Assembly (NCBI RefSeq): GCF_046630445.1
Contig: NC_092333.1
Coordinates: 714,069,001 to 714,133,000 of the forward strand
Direction: 5' to 3'
Origin: Rutidosis leptorrhynchoides
Lineage: Eukaryota > Streptophyta > Magnoliopsida > Asterales > Asteraceae
DNA: 64,000 nt
Positions 49,244-61,181 of the stretch are shown here, in pieces. Below the pieces are notes generated by a model. The model searched no databases, was not told where the DNA came from, and worked only from the letters and a program-made list of their open reading frames with translations. Each line of letters begins with the position of its first letter. The first letter of the stretch is position 1. A program made the position numbers and the translations under genes.

Positions 49244-51218
49244 TCTCTGGTGAGAGTGTCTGCAATAATGTTGTTATCACTTTTTATGTAACGAATATAT
49301 GGATAATACTGGTGTAATTGTAGTTGCCAACGTATTAGGCGTCCTCTACCAAGATCTGCTTGTAATTTGTATCGCCAGAATCCAGTTACGTATTTGGAGT
49401 CTGTTCGTAACTCTAATCTTGTTTGTAATAAATCGATTTTCCATTTTTTAAGAGTGTTAAGACAAGCTAATATCTCTTTTTCATGAGTGCTGTATCTTTG
49501 TTCTGTAGATGTGAATGTTTCTGAAATATATTTGCATAATTTTTGTTCGTGCTTATCTGTTTTAAAAACAGAGGATTGTCCAATGCTCGATTGAGCTAAT
49601 GCATGAGTGAGGTTGACTTGATTTCCATCAATGTCTAGCCCAAGTAGTTGCTTGCCATTTTTAATTGCTTTCATACATCCTGCCCATGTATCATCTGATG
49701 CATCAGTTTCTATGATCAAAAAATCTTTTGTTTCTGGATTATATAATGCTGGAAGATATTGTACTGATTTTTTTAATTTTTTGGACCAATTCTGTGTCAG
49801 ATTGTGTCCAATTCCATTTAATTTTTTCAGAAAGTTTTTTCTGCAAAATCTTCCTATCTTTTGCTAAATTTTTCAGAAAGCCTTATTCAGCAATATAATT
49901 TAAACATCCAAGAAATCTTTGGATTTATTTTCGATTCTCTAACTTATCCGGAAAAAGGTTTAGCTTTTCTTGTGTGGTATTAATTAGAGAGATTTCCCCA
50001 TTTTTTGAAATATTTAATCCTAGATATTCAACTTCTGTTTGTAAAAGTTTTGATTTTTTCTGAGATAAAATTATTCCTTTTTATTTTATCCTTTGTAGGA
50101 CTCTGAAAACTGCATCAATGTGTACCTGTTTATTTCCACTAGTAAAAACAATAATATCATCGATATAAATGAGACATATGTCTTCTAATCCCTGTAAACT
50201 GTTATCCATAAACCTTTGATAAATTGATGGTGCTTGTTTTAACCCAAAAGGTAAAACATTCCATTCGTAATGTTTTTGTGGAGGACAAGAAAAAGCTGTT
50301 AAGGGTTTAGTACTTTCATCAAGTCTTAATTGCCAATAACCAGATTTTGCATCGAAAGTGCTAAAAAGAGTACTTCCTTTTATTTTTTCTAAAATATAGT
50401 CTTTTCGAGGTAATTTATATGAATCACCAATTGTAGCATCATTCATTTTTTTATAATTTATAACCATTCTTCTTTTGCCTCGTTTTATTTCATTTTTTAT
50501 TTTCTACATAAAAAGCGGGTGCTGAATGAGGACTTTTGCTTTCTCTTATAATTCCTTTTTCAAGAAGTTGTTGACATTCTTCTTTAAATTCTTTAACGTC
50601 CTTTATGCTATAAGGAATTTTATTAGATACGTTTATTTCATCATGTGGATTTTTTAATTTAATAGTGATTAACTGATCGTTAGTATTTTTTATATCTAAA
50701 GGGTTTTCGCTACATACATCTTTTAGGGTTTCTTCAAGGTTTTCTTTTGTTAAAAGATAAATCATTTCTATTTGAAATTTTATATTTTGTGCTATAGATC
50801 GTATGACTTCTTTTGTCTTTTTAATTGGTATGGAAACCATTTTTTTTTTAGGATGCCTTAGGCTAATGCTTTCAGTGGTTTGTATAAATGGTTGATATAA
50901 TTTTAAGAAGTTATTTCCAATTATTAGATCTACTCCAGAGTCATGCATATAAATAGTTGGTGCAATAAATGTATGTTTTTCTATTACAATAAAAATCATT
51001 TTACTGACATACCAAATATTGTGTACGGATTTGTCAGCAACAATAATTTCTAAAGGTTTTTTTAGTTTTTCCCAATTTTTAAAAGATTTTTTCTTTCCAA
51101 AACACATCGTAGATCCAGAGTCTATATATGCTAATAACGGTTTATGATCAACAAAGACTGTAATAAAAGTTGCGTTTGGATTTATTTCTTTTTTATTCAT
51201 CGTCACTAGTGTATGCAT
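49228..51218 (-). pseudogene. pol: Viral polymerase polyprotein, A-left copy
   Basis: Replicates the genome by reverse transcription. From the N-terminus: aspartic protease (LLAYIDSGSTMCF, about 51120), a linker, RT (FSTFDAKSGYWQLRL, NVLPFGLKQAP, YIDDI, about 50160-50390), and RNase H with D, E, D, D in TDASDD, HEKE, TDSKY and IADTLTR (about 49240-49705). Lesions: a one-base insertion near 50485, an in-frame TAA at about 50082, a TAA at 49883-49885, and a frameshift near 49770. The ATG at 51218 overlaps the CP end. The overlapped gene order CP-Pol-X is compact, as in caulimovirids. Confidence 0.88.
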
Positions 51219-52496
51219 AGATTTCTATATCAGAGTCAATCTCAGAATCTTCTAAAGGTTCGTATCCTAGGTCATAAGCGATTTTTAATATTTCTGTTTC
51301 TCTCTTTTCTCCCTTTTTTGGACAATTATTTGCGTAATGTCCTATTTCATGGCATAGCCAGCATCTGCAGTCTTTTTTCTTAGATGGACAATATTGTTCT
51401 TTAGAATCTTCTTGTTTAGGATATTTTTGTGTGTGCTGATTTTTATTTCTAAAATATCTTTGTTCATTATTTTTATAAGATTTCTTATACCTAGATTTAT
51501 ATGGTTTCTTTTTCCATTTTTTAGGCTCACAGCCATATCTTCCAACTTGGTTACTTTGAATTTTACAATAAAGTTTTACATGTGCTTCTCTTCTAGCTTT
51601 TTCTTTTAAACATTCACTTTTCATCCAAGTTTTTACTTCAGTAATGCGTGCTCCTAGACTATCTTCAATTTTTGACTTATCTCTAGTGTTGTAGTCATCT
51701 TTAATTCTTGTGGCAACTGATTCAGGTAATTTGTTAAAAAACATATCTAGTGCTATTTTCTTTTGTGAGGCACTTAATTTGTAATATTGCTCAGAGAATT
51801 CACATATGAAAGGTTCAAGGTAGTACATATTGCATATTTTTAAATTAGTTATATGCCAAAAAGCTATTTCTCTAAATAATTCATTAGAAACCTCAACTTT
51901 GGGATTCCTTCCTGTAAATTCTTGGACAATTTTTCCTACGATACTTTCAAATGTTGTTATAGCATCGATTGATGCTACCATAGCTCTTTCTTCAACAGTC
52001 CAAGATTCTAAATATCTAAAGACATTTCCTGAAGTTTTATGAATTATAAAGTTTAACAATTCTATGGGTGAGAGTTCTTTTAGTTCATTAGTTAGTTGAA
52101 TTTGTGCGCTCATTTTGTTATACCAATCTTGTATTCTTTCTTCTATATTCATTTCACAGTCAATATTTAAAATTTCATCGTTAGTATTTATTATAGGTAC
52201 TTTAGGTATGTACTGTGGTGGTATTTGTTCCCATTTATTCATTTTTCTTCTTATCATATTTTGTTGATATAAATAATTTTCAGTTGGTGATGGTGGCTTA
52301 TAATCAAATTGTCTTAGATTTTCTTCTTCAATATTAGATTTTTTTTTCGTTTTTGAGCAAAATTATATTGTGTATAAGGATTTTCTTCTTCTGAACTGTA
52401 ATCAAATATTATATCTGCTTCTTCGTTTGTTTCAGGTATATCTAAAGCTGCCATTAGTTTGGTTAAAGTTTCAACTTGTTCTTCAATATTACTCAT
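51193..52496 (-). pseudogene. Viral coat protein, A-left copy
   Basis: Capsid protein of about 430-435 residues. The acidic N-terminus starts at ATG 52496 (MSNIEEQVETL). The centre includes FCEFSEQYYKL-like helical sequence (about 51790). A basic Lys/Arg-rich region precedes the zinc knuckle CWLCHEIGHYANNC (about 51315-51360), and the end is acidic (SEIDSDIEIYAYTSDDE). A frameshift in a poly-T run near 52345 separates the first 60 codons. Acidic ends and the CCHC are typical of caulimovirid coat proteins. Confidence 0.85.
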
Positions 52497-52598
52497 ATTT
52501 CAAGTTTTGAGTTTGTAAGCATACCTGAGTGTTTTTTCTTGTTTGCTTTTGATGCAGAATTCTGAAGGTGCAACTGCTTTTCTTGAATCGTGCTGCTA

Positions 52599-52610
52599 GC
52601 TCTGATACCA
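52599..52610 (-). other. Viral primer-binding site, A junction
   Basis: TGGTATCAGAGC on the minus strand, about 100 bases upstream of the CP start. It marks the start of minus-strand DNA synthesis. A GT donor-like CAG/GTATGC lies between it and CP. Confidence 0.9.
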
Positions 52611-53368
52611 GGGTCAAAACGACGTTTCAACTTTGTGCGGAATTATATTATGTTTAATTTAATCTAGATCATGAGGATATGATTATAGTTTGCTTTGAAC
52701 GTTGAATAAGATTGTTACATATGAATTCATGTATGAGTAAATTGATGTGCCTAACTTTTGATGATGACATATGCCTAACTTTATCCTTTTGGATAAGTAA
52801 ATGGACGATTGATATAATGAAGGATTTGTGTGCTAAACGTATACTGAGATTATGAATATATATAATGCTTAGATAGTTGTCGCTATTCAGAATCGGTTAA
52901 GACTCAACGACGGTGTCGCTATTTAGAATCGGTTAGGACTCAACGACGGGGGCTCTTCTATTCAGAATCTAAAAGACTCAACAGAAAGAAACCAGTGAGG
53001 TTTATTATCAAACTTAACCTGATTACAAATGACAACCGAGGCTTCCTTTTATAGGCGAGCCATAATACTATTTACAGATGTTTTGGGACCCACGCACTAC
53101 GATCGATTACATTATTGATCGTTTACATTATTGCTGTGGCCAGCGCACTTATTTAACTTTAAACATAAACCATACACGTTATCTTACATTATTGGTTCCT
53201 ATGGCCCACATAGCCAGTACATTAAACACACGTATTTACATACAATAATTACAAGGACACGTTACATAATGTTGCATTATTAATGAGGTCCACTGGGGTC
53301 CACTAATATATTCGTTGTTATCTTTAGGCTACATCCCTCCCACGCTAAAAATGACAAGAGTTGGAGAT
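52611..53368 (-). promoter_or_regulatory. Viral intergenic region, between A copies
   Basis: Complete: purine tract (about 53328-53342), TATA box (53047-53053), 36-bp repeats (about 52875-52985), leader and primer site. It should drive CP-Pol-X of the left copy if active. Confidence 0.85.
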
Positions 53369-53835
53369 TTAAATGCCTCTTTCTGAATCCGCGAAATCTT
53401 TCCATTCTTCTGGTAATTTGTTTGCTGTTTGTTCATCTTCTAATATCCATCCTGTTGGAGTTGAAGTTGGATCGTCGACTTTATGTTGTGTTCCGTAATT
53501 TGCCCAGAATTTGAATCCATTGTTTGATTCTGCATGTACTGCCCATATATTGCCTCTTTTATCTACATACGAATCTTGACTATATCGTTTTAAAAATTTT
53601 AGAACTTGAGCATCTGTTTCTTTTTGAGGTTTGTTGAATGATTTTGAGGGTGCCGTTTCTTGAAAAGTAATATTTGTGCTTCATTTTTTAATTGTAGTTT
53701 TTCTGAAAGGAGTGAAAAAATTTGTTGTAATTCCTCCTCCTCCCCCTGAAAAATTGACATTTGTTGTTGAAGTGCTTGTATTTGTACCTGTCTTTGCTGT
53801 ATCTGAAGAAGGACATGTTCTAAGATGGCTTCCAT
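53369..53835 (-). pseudogene. Viral protein X, A-right copy, frameshifted
   Basis: Same start and coiled-coil N-terminus as 48776-49243. A one-base deletion near 53678 ends the frame early at 53599. The downstream sequence still matches the left copy to the stop at 53369-53371. Confidence 0.7.
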
Positions 53836-55808
53836 TCTCTGGTGAGAGTGTCTGCAATAATGTTGTTATCACTTTTTATGTAACGAATATATGGATAATA
53901 CTGGTGTAATTGTAGTTGCCAACTTATTAGGCGTCCTCTACCAAGATCTGCTTGTAATTTGTATCGCCAGAATCCAGTTACGTATTTGGAGTCTGTTCGT
54001 AACTCGAATCTTGTTTGTAATAAATCGATTTTCCATTTTTTAAGAGTGTTAAGACAAGCTAATGTCTCTTTTTCATGAGTGTTGTATCTTTGTTCTGTAG
54101 ATGTGAATGTTTCTGAAATATATTTGCATAATTTTTGTTCGTGCTTATCTGTTTTAAAAACAGAGGATTGTCCAATGCTCGATTGAGCTAATGCATGAGT
54201 GGGGTTGACTTGATTTCCATCAATGTCTAGCCCAAATAGTTGCTTGCCATTTTTAATTGCTTTCATACATCCTGCCCATGTATCATCTGATGCATCAGTT
54301 TCTATGATCAAAAAATCTTTTGTTTCTGGATTATATAATGCTGGAAGATATTGTACTGATTTTTTAATTTTTTGGACCAATTCTGTGTCAGATTGTGTCC
54401 AATTCCATTTAATTTTTTCAGAAAGTTTTTTCTGCAAAATCTTCCTATCTTTTGCTAAATTTTTCAGAAAGCCTTATTCAGCAATATAATTTAAACATCC
54501 AAGAAATCTTTGGATTTGTTTTCGATTCTCTAACTTATCCGGAAAAAGGTTTAGCTTTTCTTGTGTGGTATTAATTAGAGAGATTTCCTCATTTTTTGAA
54601 ATATTTAATCCTAGATATTCAACTTCTGTTTGTAAAAGTTTTGATTTTTTCTGAGATAAAATTATTCCTTTTTCTTTTATCCTTTGTAGGACTCTGAAAA
54701 CTGCATCAATGTGTACCTGTTTATTTCCACTAGTAAAAACAATAATATCATCGATATAAACGAGACATATGTCTTCTAATCCCTGTAAACTGTTATCCAT
54801 AAACCTTTGATAAATTGATGGTGCTTGTTTTAACCCAAAAGGTAAAACATTCCATTCGTAATGTTTTTGCGGAGGACAAGAAAAAGCTGTTAAGGGTTTA
54901 GTACTTTCATCAAGTCTTAATTGCCAATAACCAGATTTTGCATCGAAAGTGCTAAAAAGAGTACTTCCTTTTATTTTTTCTAAAATATAGTCTTTTCGAG
55001 GTAATTTATATGAATCACCAATTGTAGCATCATTCATTTTTTTATAATTTATAACCATTCTTCTTTTGCCTCGTTTTATTTCATTTTTATTTTCTACATA
55101 AAAAGCGGGTGCTGAATGAGGACTTTTGCTTTCTCTTATAATTCCTTTTTCAAGAAGTTGTTGACATTCTTCTTTAAATTCTTTAACGTCCTTTATGCTA
55201 TAAGGAATTTTATTAGATACGTTTATTTCATCATGTGGATTTTTTAATTTAATAGTGATTAACTGATCGTTAGTATTTTTTATATTTAAAGGGTTTTAAC
55301 TACATACATCTTTTAGGGTTTCTTCAAGGTTTTCTTTTGTTAAAAGATAAATCATTTCTATTTGAAATTTTATATTTTGTGCTATAGATCGTATGACTTC
55401 TTTTGTCTTTTAATTGGTATGGAAACCATTTTTTTTTTTTTAGGATGCCTTAGGCTAATGCTCTCAGTGGTTTGTATAAATGGTTGATATAATTTTAAGA
55501 AGTTATTTCCAATTATTAGATCTACTCCAGAGTCATGCATATAAATAGTTGGGCCAATAAATGTATGTTTTTCTATTACAATAAAAACCATTTACTGACA
55601 TACCAAATATTGTGTACGGATTTGTCAGCAACAATAATTTCTAAAGGTTTTTTAGTTTTTCCCAATTTTTAAAAGATTTTTTCTTTCCAAAACACATCGT
55701 AGATCCAGAGTCTATATATGCTAATAACGGTTTATGATCAACAAAGACTGTAATAAAAGTTGCGTTTGGATTTATTTCTTTTTTATTCATCGTCACTAGT
55801 GTATGCAT
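53820..55808 (-). pseudogene. pol: Viral polymerase polyprotein, A-right copy
   Basis: Same domain order as the left copy, with RT (YIDDI, about 54750) and RNase H (about 53830-54310) well kept. Breaks: frameshifts near 55590 and 55410 in the protease and linker, TAA near 55298, and TAA 54474-54476 at the end of the RT region. The last is at the same codon as 49883-49885 in the left copy. The rest of the lesions are private to one copy. Confidence 0.88.
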
Positions 55809-57083
55809 AGATTTCTATATCAGAGTCTATCTCAGAATCTTCTAAAGGTTCGTATCCTAGGTCATAAGCGATTTTTAATATTTTTGTTTCTCTCTTTTCT
55901 CCCTTTTTTGGACAATTATTTGCATAATGTCCTATTTCATGGCATAGCCAGCATCTGCAGTCTTTTTTCTTAGATGGACAATATTGTTCTTTAGAATCTT
56001 CTTGTTTCGGATATTTTTGTGTGTGCTGATTTTTATTTCTAAAATATCTTTGTTCATTATTTTTATAAGATTTCTTATACCTAGATTTATATGGTTTCTT
56101 TTTCCATTTTTTAGGCTCACAGCCATATCTTCCAACTTGGTTACTTTGAATTTTACAATAGAGTTTTACATGTGCTTCTCTTCTAGCTTTTTCTTTTAAA
56201 CATTCACTTTTCATCCAAGTTTTTACTTCAGTAATGCGTGCTCCTAGACTATCTTCAATTTTTGACTTATCTCTAGTGTTGTAGTCATCTTTAATTCTTG
56301 TGGCAACTGATTCAGGTAATTTGTTAAAAAACATATCTAGTGCTATTTTCTTTTGTGAGGCACTTAATTTGTAATATTGCTCAGAGAATTCACATATGAA
56401 AGGTTCAAGGTAGTACATATTGCATATTTTTAAATTAGTTATATGTCAAAAACTATTTCTCTAAATAATTCATTAGAAACCTCAACTTTGGGATTCCTTC
56501 CTGTAAATTCTTGGACAATTTTTCCTACGATACTTTCAAATGTTGTTATAGCATCGATTGATGCTACCATAGCTCTTTCTTCAACAGTCCAAGATTCTAA
56601 ATATCTAAAGACATTTCCTGAAGTTTTATGAATTATAAAGTTTAACAATTCTATGGGTGAGAGTTCTTTTAGTTCATTAGTTAGTTGAATTTGTGCGCTC
56701 ATTTTGTTATACCAATCTTGTATTCTTTCTTCTATATTCGTTTCACAGTCAATATTTAAAATTTCATCGTTAGTATTTATTATAGGTACTTTAGGTATGT
56801 ACTGTGGTGGTATTTGTTCCCATTTATTCATTTTACTTCTTATCATATTTTGTTGATATAAATAATTTTCAGTTGGTGATGGTGGCTTATAATCAAATTG
56901 TCTTAGATTTTCTTCTTCAATATCAGATTTTTTTCGTTTTTGAGCAAAATTATATTGTGTATAAGGATTTTCTTCTTCTGAACTATAATCAAATATTATA
57001 TCTGCTTCTTCGTTTGTTTCAGGTATATCTAAAGCTGCCATTAGTTTGGTTAAAGTTTCAACTTGTTCTTCAATATTACTCAT
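55783..57083 (-). pseudogene. Viral coat protein, A-right copy
   Basis: Same protein as 51193-52496. The N-terminal 214 codons are open here (56439-57083), then a one-base deletion near 56445 shifts the frame; 55783-56418 continues with the basic region, CCHC knuckle and acidic end. The lesion differs from that in the left copy. Confidence 0.85.
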
Positions 57084-57184
57084 ATTTCAAGTTTTGAGTT
57101 TGTAAGCATACCTGAGTGTTTTTTCTTGATTGCTTTGATGCAGAATTCTGAAGGCGCAACTGCTTTTCTTGAATCGTGATGCTA

Positions 57185-57196
57185 GCTCTGATACCA
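57185..57196 (-). other. Viral primer-binding site, A-right
   Basis: TGGTATCAGAGC on the minus strand, 4586 bp from the site at 52599, which gives the unit length of component A. Confidence 0.92.
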
Positions 57197-57938
57197 GGAT
57201 CAAATCGACGTTTCAACTTTGTGCGGAATTATATTATGTTTAATTTAATCTAGATCGTGAGGATCCGATTATAGTTTGCTTTGAATGTTGAATAAGATTG
57301 TTGCATATGAATTCATGTATGAGTAAATTGATGTGCCTAACTTTTGATGATGACATATGCCTAACTTTATCCTTTTGGATAAGTAAATGGACAATTGATA
57401 TAATGAAGGATTTGTGTGCTAAATGTATACTGAGATTATGAATATATATAATGCTTAGATAGGTGTCGCTATTCAGAATCGGTTAAGACTCAACGATGGT
57501 GTCGCTATTCAGAATCGGTTAGGACTCAACGACGGGGGCTCTGCTATTCAGAATCTAAAAGACTCAACGGAAAGAAACCAGTGAGGTTTATTATCAAACT
57601 TAACCTGATTACAAATGACAACCGAGGCTTCCTTTTATAGGCGAGCCATAATACTATTTACAGATGTTCTGGGACCCACACACTACGATCGATTACATTA
57701 TTGATCGTTTACATTATTGATGTGGCCCGCGCACTTATTTAACTTTAAACATAAACTATACACGTTATCTTACATTATTGGTTCCTATGGCCCACATGGC
57801 CAGTACATTAAACACACGTATTTACATACAATAATTACAAGGACACGTTACATAATGTTACATTATTGATGAGGTCTACTGGGGTCCACTAATATATTCG
57901 TTGTTATCTTTAGACTACATCCCTCCCACGATGAAAAT
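57197..57938 (-). promoter_or_regulatory. Viral intergenic region upstream of A-right
   Basis: TATA box 57633-57639, 36-bp repeats about 57463-57560, purine tract about 57915-57930. The sequence breaks at about 57938, a few bases beyond the purine tract, and switches to plus-strand movement-protein sequence. Confidence 0.85.
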
Positions 57939-57942
57939 ATAA

Positions 57943-58600
57943 GTGGGAGGGAGGTAGACGATAGAATAATTGATAAACATGAAAGTATAATAGTTGAAGG
58001 AAAAATTAAGTTCGATGTAAACATTCAATTAGGTTTAAGTCTGAAAGATAAAGATCTAAACAAAAGCATTACAATAAGATATGAATTATTAAGAAGAATT
58101 TTTTTGTATAAAGGAAATCACCCTTTTACGGTTACATATCAAATTAATTATGCATTAACAAATTCTCATCACAGTATTACTTTTAAAACTGATGATAGAA
58201 TATATATATAGATAAACTTTTTGAACCTCTATTAAGCCTAGAAACACCAAAAGTATTTACTAGCCAAAGATATATCGAAAAAGGGAAATCAACTTTAGAA
58301 TTACCATCTGTTTGGATACCACGTATAGAAAAACCAATTTCCATTACAACAGGTGAAACATCTAGTGAAAATAATGAAATAAAAGATTTAAAATAAATGA
58401 TACGAACTCTAAGTCAACGAATTTAATGAATAAACTTGGTAGTATAGTTTTTAGTAAATTCAGAAACATAACTCCTAAAATAATATATAGTGAAACACTA
58501 GAATTAGAAGTAGAATTAGAATTAGAAGTAATTAACCACGAACATAAAACTTATCAACTAGAATATATAAAGGCTGAAAATTACGATAAAAATTACAATC
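57943..58600 (+). pseudogene. Viral movement protein fragment, plus-strand B copy
   Basis: Encodes the central part of a 30K-type movement protein (GNHPFTVTYQINYALTNSHHS, first 20 residues diagnostic). The protein lines plasmodesmata. The N-terminus is missing at the junction. Breaks: a frameshift/stop near 58209 in a TA run, a stop near 58396, and another frame change before the C-terminal LELEVINHEHKTYQLEYI segment. At about 58598 it is fused to TAV sequence by a deletion of about 1.65 kb relative to the minus-strand B copy. Confidence 0.75.
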
Positions 58601-59665
58601 TCAACAAACATCGTATCCAGAAGAACCAAAGAAAAAATGGTATGTCATTTTTGACGGACCATCCAAAGGAATATACAACAACTGGGCAACAGCAAATTAG
58701 TTTATATTAGGCAGAAGTGTAACGCATAAAAGTTACAAAACTCTAGAAGCAGCAAAGGTAACATTCAATGAAGCATATAAAACAATAGCAACTCAACCAG
58801 CCAATGAAGCAAAACGTTTAGGATCAGGAATGGTTAATCTTAACCATTATCTTTATGGTCAAACAGCAAGTCTAAATGCCATGAATAGGATGAAAAGTAT
58901 TCTCTCTACAATAGAAAAAGAAGATAAGAAGAAACCATCCACACACAGTTTTCAAAGGTTATGGGATAACCTTTTGAATTACAACGTAAATTACGGAACA
59001 ATGATGTTCTATCCCAAAAATAGGAAAACTGGACCTAAAGCAGTTTTCTTACCAGAAGCATCACCATTAACAATATCAGAATATTTCATCCATGGATTAA
59101 TTGATACCTTATATATCGATGGAAGAACACTTCATGAAATCAAGGAACTCCCTCAAAGAATGCAAGAAGCAATAACCAGATACAGAGACAATTTTGCAAA
59201 AGAAAGAGAAATATTTCTTAGAATGCAATCAAGCTACCCAATATTTAACAAAGACCAACAGTTACTTGTCCCATCATTTACAATAGCATATCTTAGAGTA
59301 AGCAATGGTAATTATCCAACAAGAGACGAAGCATTAAAAATAACTCCAACAATCGATCATCTGGTGTCATCACTAGCAGGAGTTTATTTCGGATCCTCAA
59401 AAATAGGAAATGGCCAAGAACAGCAAGAAAATGTGAGAATCAATTACGTTCACAAAATGTCTTAATATACTCAAGCACTATTGAAAAATTTGATGAAAAA
59501 GGTCTCAATCTAATCAACAATTTTGAAGAACCCTTTGAAGCATTCACAGGACAACTTTCTGCTCTTCCAGAAGATATAAAAAGGCGTTTATGTAAACAGA
59601 TATCTAGGGCACCAAGGCACAGTTGCGAATACTGTCAAGAAGAAGACACATTCCTAGCATCATAA
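58601..59665 (+). pseudogene. Viral TAV (transactivator/viroplasmin), plus-strand B copy, 5'-deleted
   Basis: Starts inside the frame just before the viroplasmin motif (KKKWYVIF ... GPSKGIYNNWA). Stop near 58710 and frameshift near 59457. The rest follows the minus-strand TAV closely to the stop at 59663-59665. TAV proteins form inclusion bodies and allow reinitiation on polycistronic viral RNA. Confidence 0.8.
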
Positions 59666-60408
59666 TTTCCAACATTTATCTTTTTTCAGCGTGGGAGGGA
59701 TGTAGACTAAAGATAACAAAGAATATATAAGTGGACCCCAGTAGACCTCATCAATAATGTAACATTATGTAACGTGTCCTTGTAATTATTGTATGTAAAT
59801 ACCTGTGTTTAATGTACTGGCCATGTGGGCTATAGGAACCAATAATGTAAGATAACGTGTATGGTTTATGTTTAAAATTAAATAAGTGCGCGGGCCACAG
59901 CAATAATTTAAACGATCAATAATGTAATCGATCGTAGTGCGTGGGTCCCAGAGCATCTGTAAATAGTATTATGGCTCGCCTATAAAAGGAAGCCTCGGTT
60001 GTCATTTGTAATCAGGTTAAGTTTGATAATAAACCTCATTGGTTTCTTTCTGTTGAGTCTTTTAGATTCTGAATAGCAGAGCCCTCGTCGTTGAGTCCTA
60101 ACCGATTCTGAATAGCGACACCATCATTGAGTCTTAACCGATTTTGAATAGCGACACGTATCTAAGCATTATATATATTCATAATCTCAGTATACGTTTA
60201 GCACAAAAATCCTTCATTATATCAATCGTCCATTTACTTATCCAAAAGGATAAAGTTAGGCATATGTCATCATCAAAAGTTAGGCACATCAATTTACTCA
60301 TACATGAATTCATATGTAACAATCTTATTCAACGTTCAAAGCAAACTATAATCGGATCCTCACGATCTAGATTAAATTAAACATAATATAATTCCGCACA
60401 AAGCAAAC
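59666..60408 (+). promoter_or_regulatory. Viral intergenic region, plus-strand B copy
   Basis: GTGGGAGGGATGTAG at about 59691-59705, TATA box 59981-59987, then the 36-bp repeats in plus orientation (60060-60160). Near-identical to the A intergenic regions. It ends at about 60402 in CCGCACAAA, followed by a 22-base filler that repeats nearby leader sequence (GCAAACTATAATCGGATCCT). Confidence 0.85.
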
Positions 60409-60426
60409 TATAATCGGATCCTCAGG

Positions 60427-61181
60427 GTCAAAACGACGTTTCAACTTTGTACGGAATTATATTATGTTTAATTTAATCTAGATCATGAGGATCCGATTAT
60501 AGTTTGCTTTGAAAGTTGAATAAGATTGTTACATATGAATTCATGTATGAGTAAATTGATGTGCCTAACTTTTGATGATGACATATGCCCAACTTTATCC
60601 TTTTGGATAAGTAAATGGACGATTGATATAATGAAGGATTTGTGTGCTAAACATATACTGAGATTATGAATATATATAATGCTTATATAGGTGTCGCTAT
60701 TCAGAATCGGTTAAGACTCAACGACGGTGTTGCTATTCAGAATCGGTTAGGACTCAACGACGGAGGCTCTGCTATTTAGAATCTAAAAGACTCAACAGAA
60801 AGAAACCAGTGAGGTTTATTATCAAACTTAACTTGATTACAAATGACAACCGAGGCTTCCTTTTATAGGCGGGCTATAATACTATTTACAGATGCTCTGG
60901 AACCCACGCACTACGATCGATTACATTATTGATCATTTACATTATTGCTGTGGCCCGCGCACTTATTTAACTTTAAACATAAACCATACACGTTATCTTA
61001 CATTATTGGTTCCTATGGCCCACATGGCCAGTACATTAAACACACGTATTTACATACAATAATTACAAGGACACGTTACATAATGTTACATTATTGATGA
61101 GGTCCACTGGGATCCACTTATATATTCGTTGTTATCTTTAGTCTACATCCCTCCCACGCTGAAAAAGACAAATGTTGGAAA
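60427..61181 (-). promoter_or_regulatory. Viral intergenic region, minus-strand B copy
   Basis: TATA box 60861-60867, 36-bp repeats about 60690-60795, purine tract about 61145-61158. The leftmost viral base lies directly at the edge of where the primer site would begin (GGGTCAAAACGACG), so the copy ends at the replication discontinuity. Confidence 0.85.

Noticed and set aside
49081-49317. Open frames antisense to protein X (also 53676-53909)
   Set aside because: They overlap X and Pol on the opposite strand, and the low-complexity Pro/Val pattern is the shadow of the coiled-coil codons.
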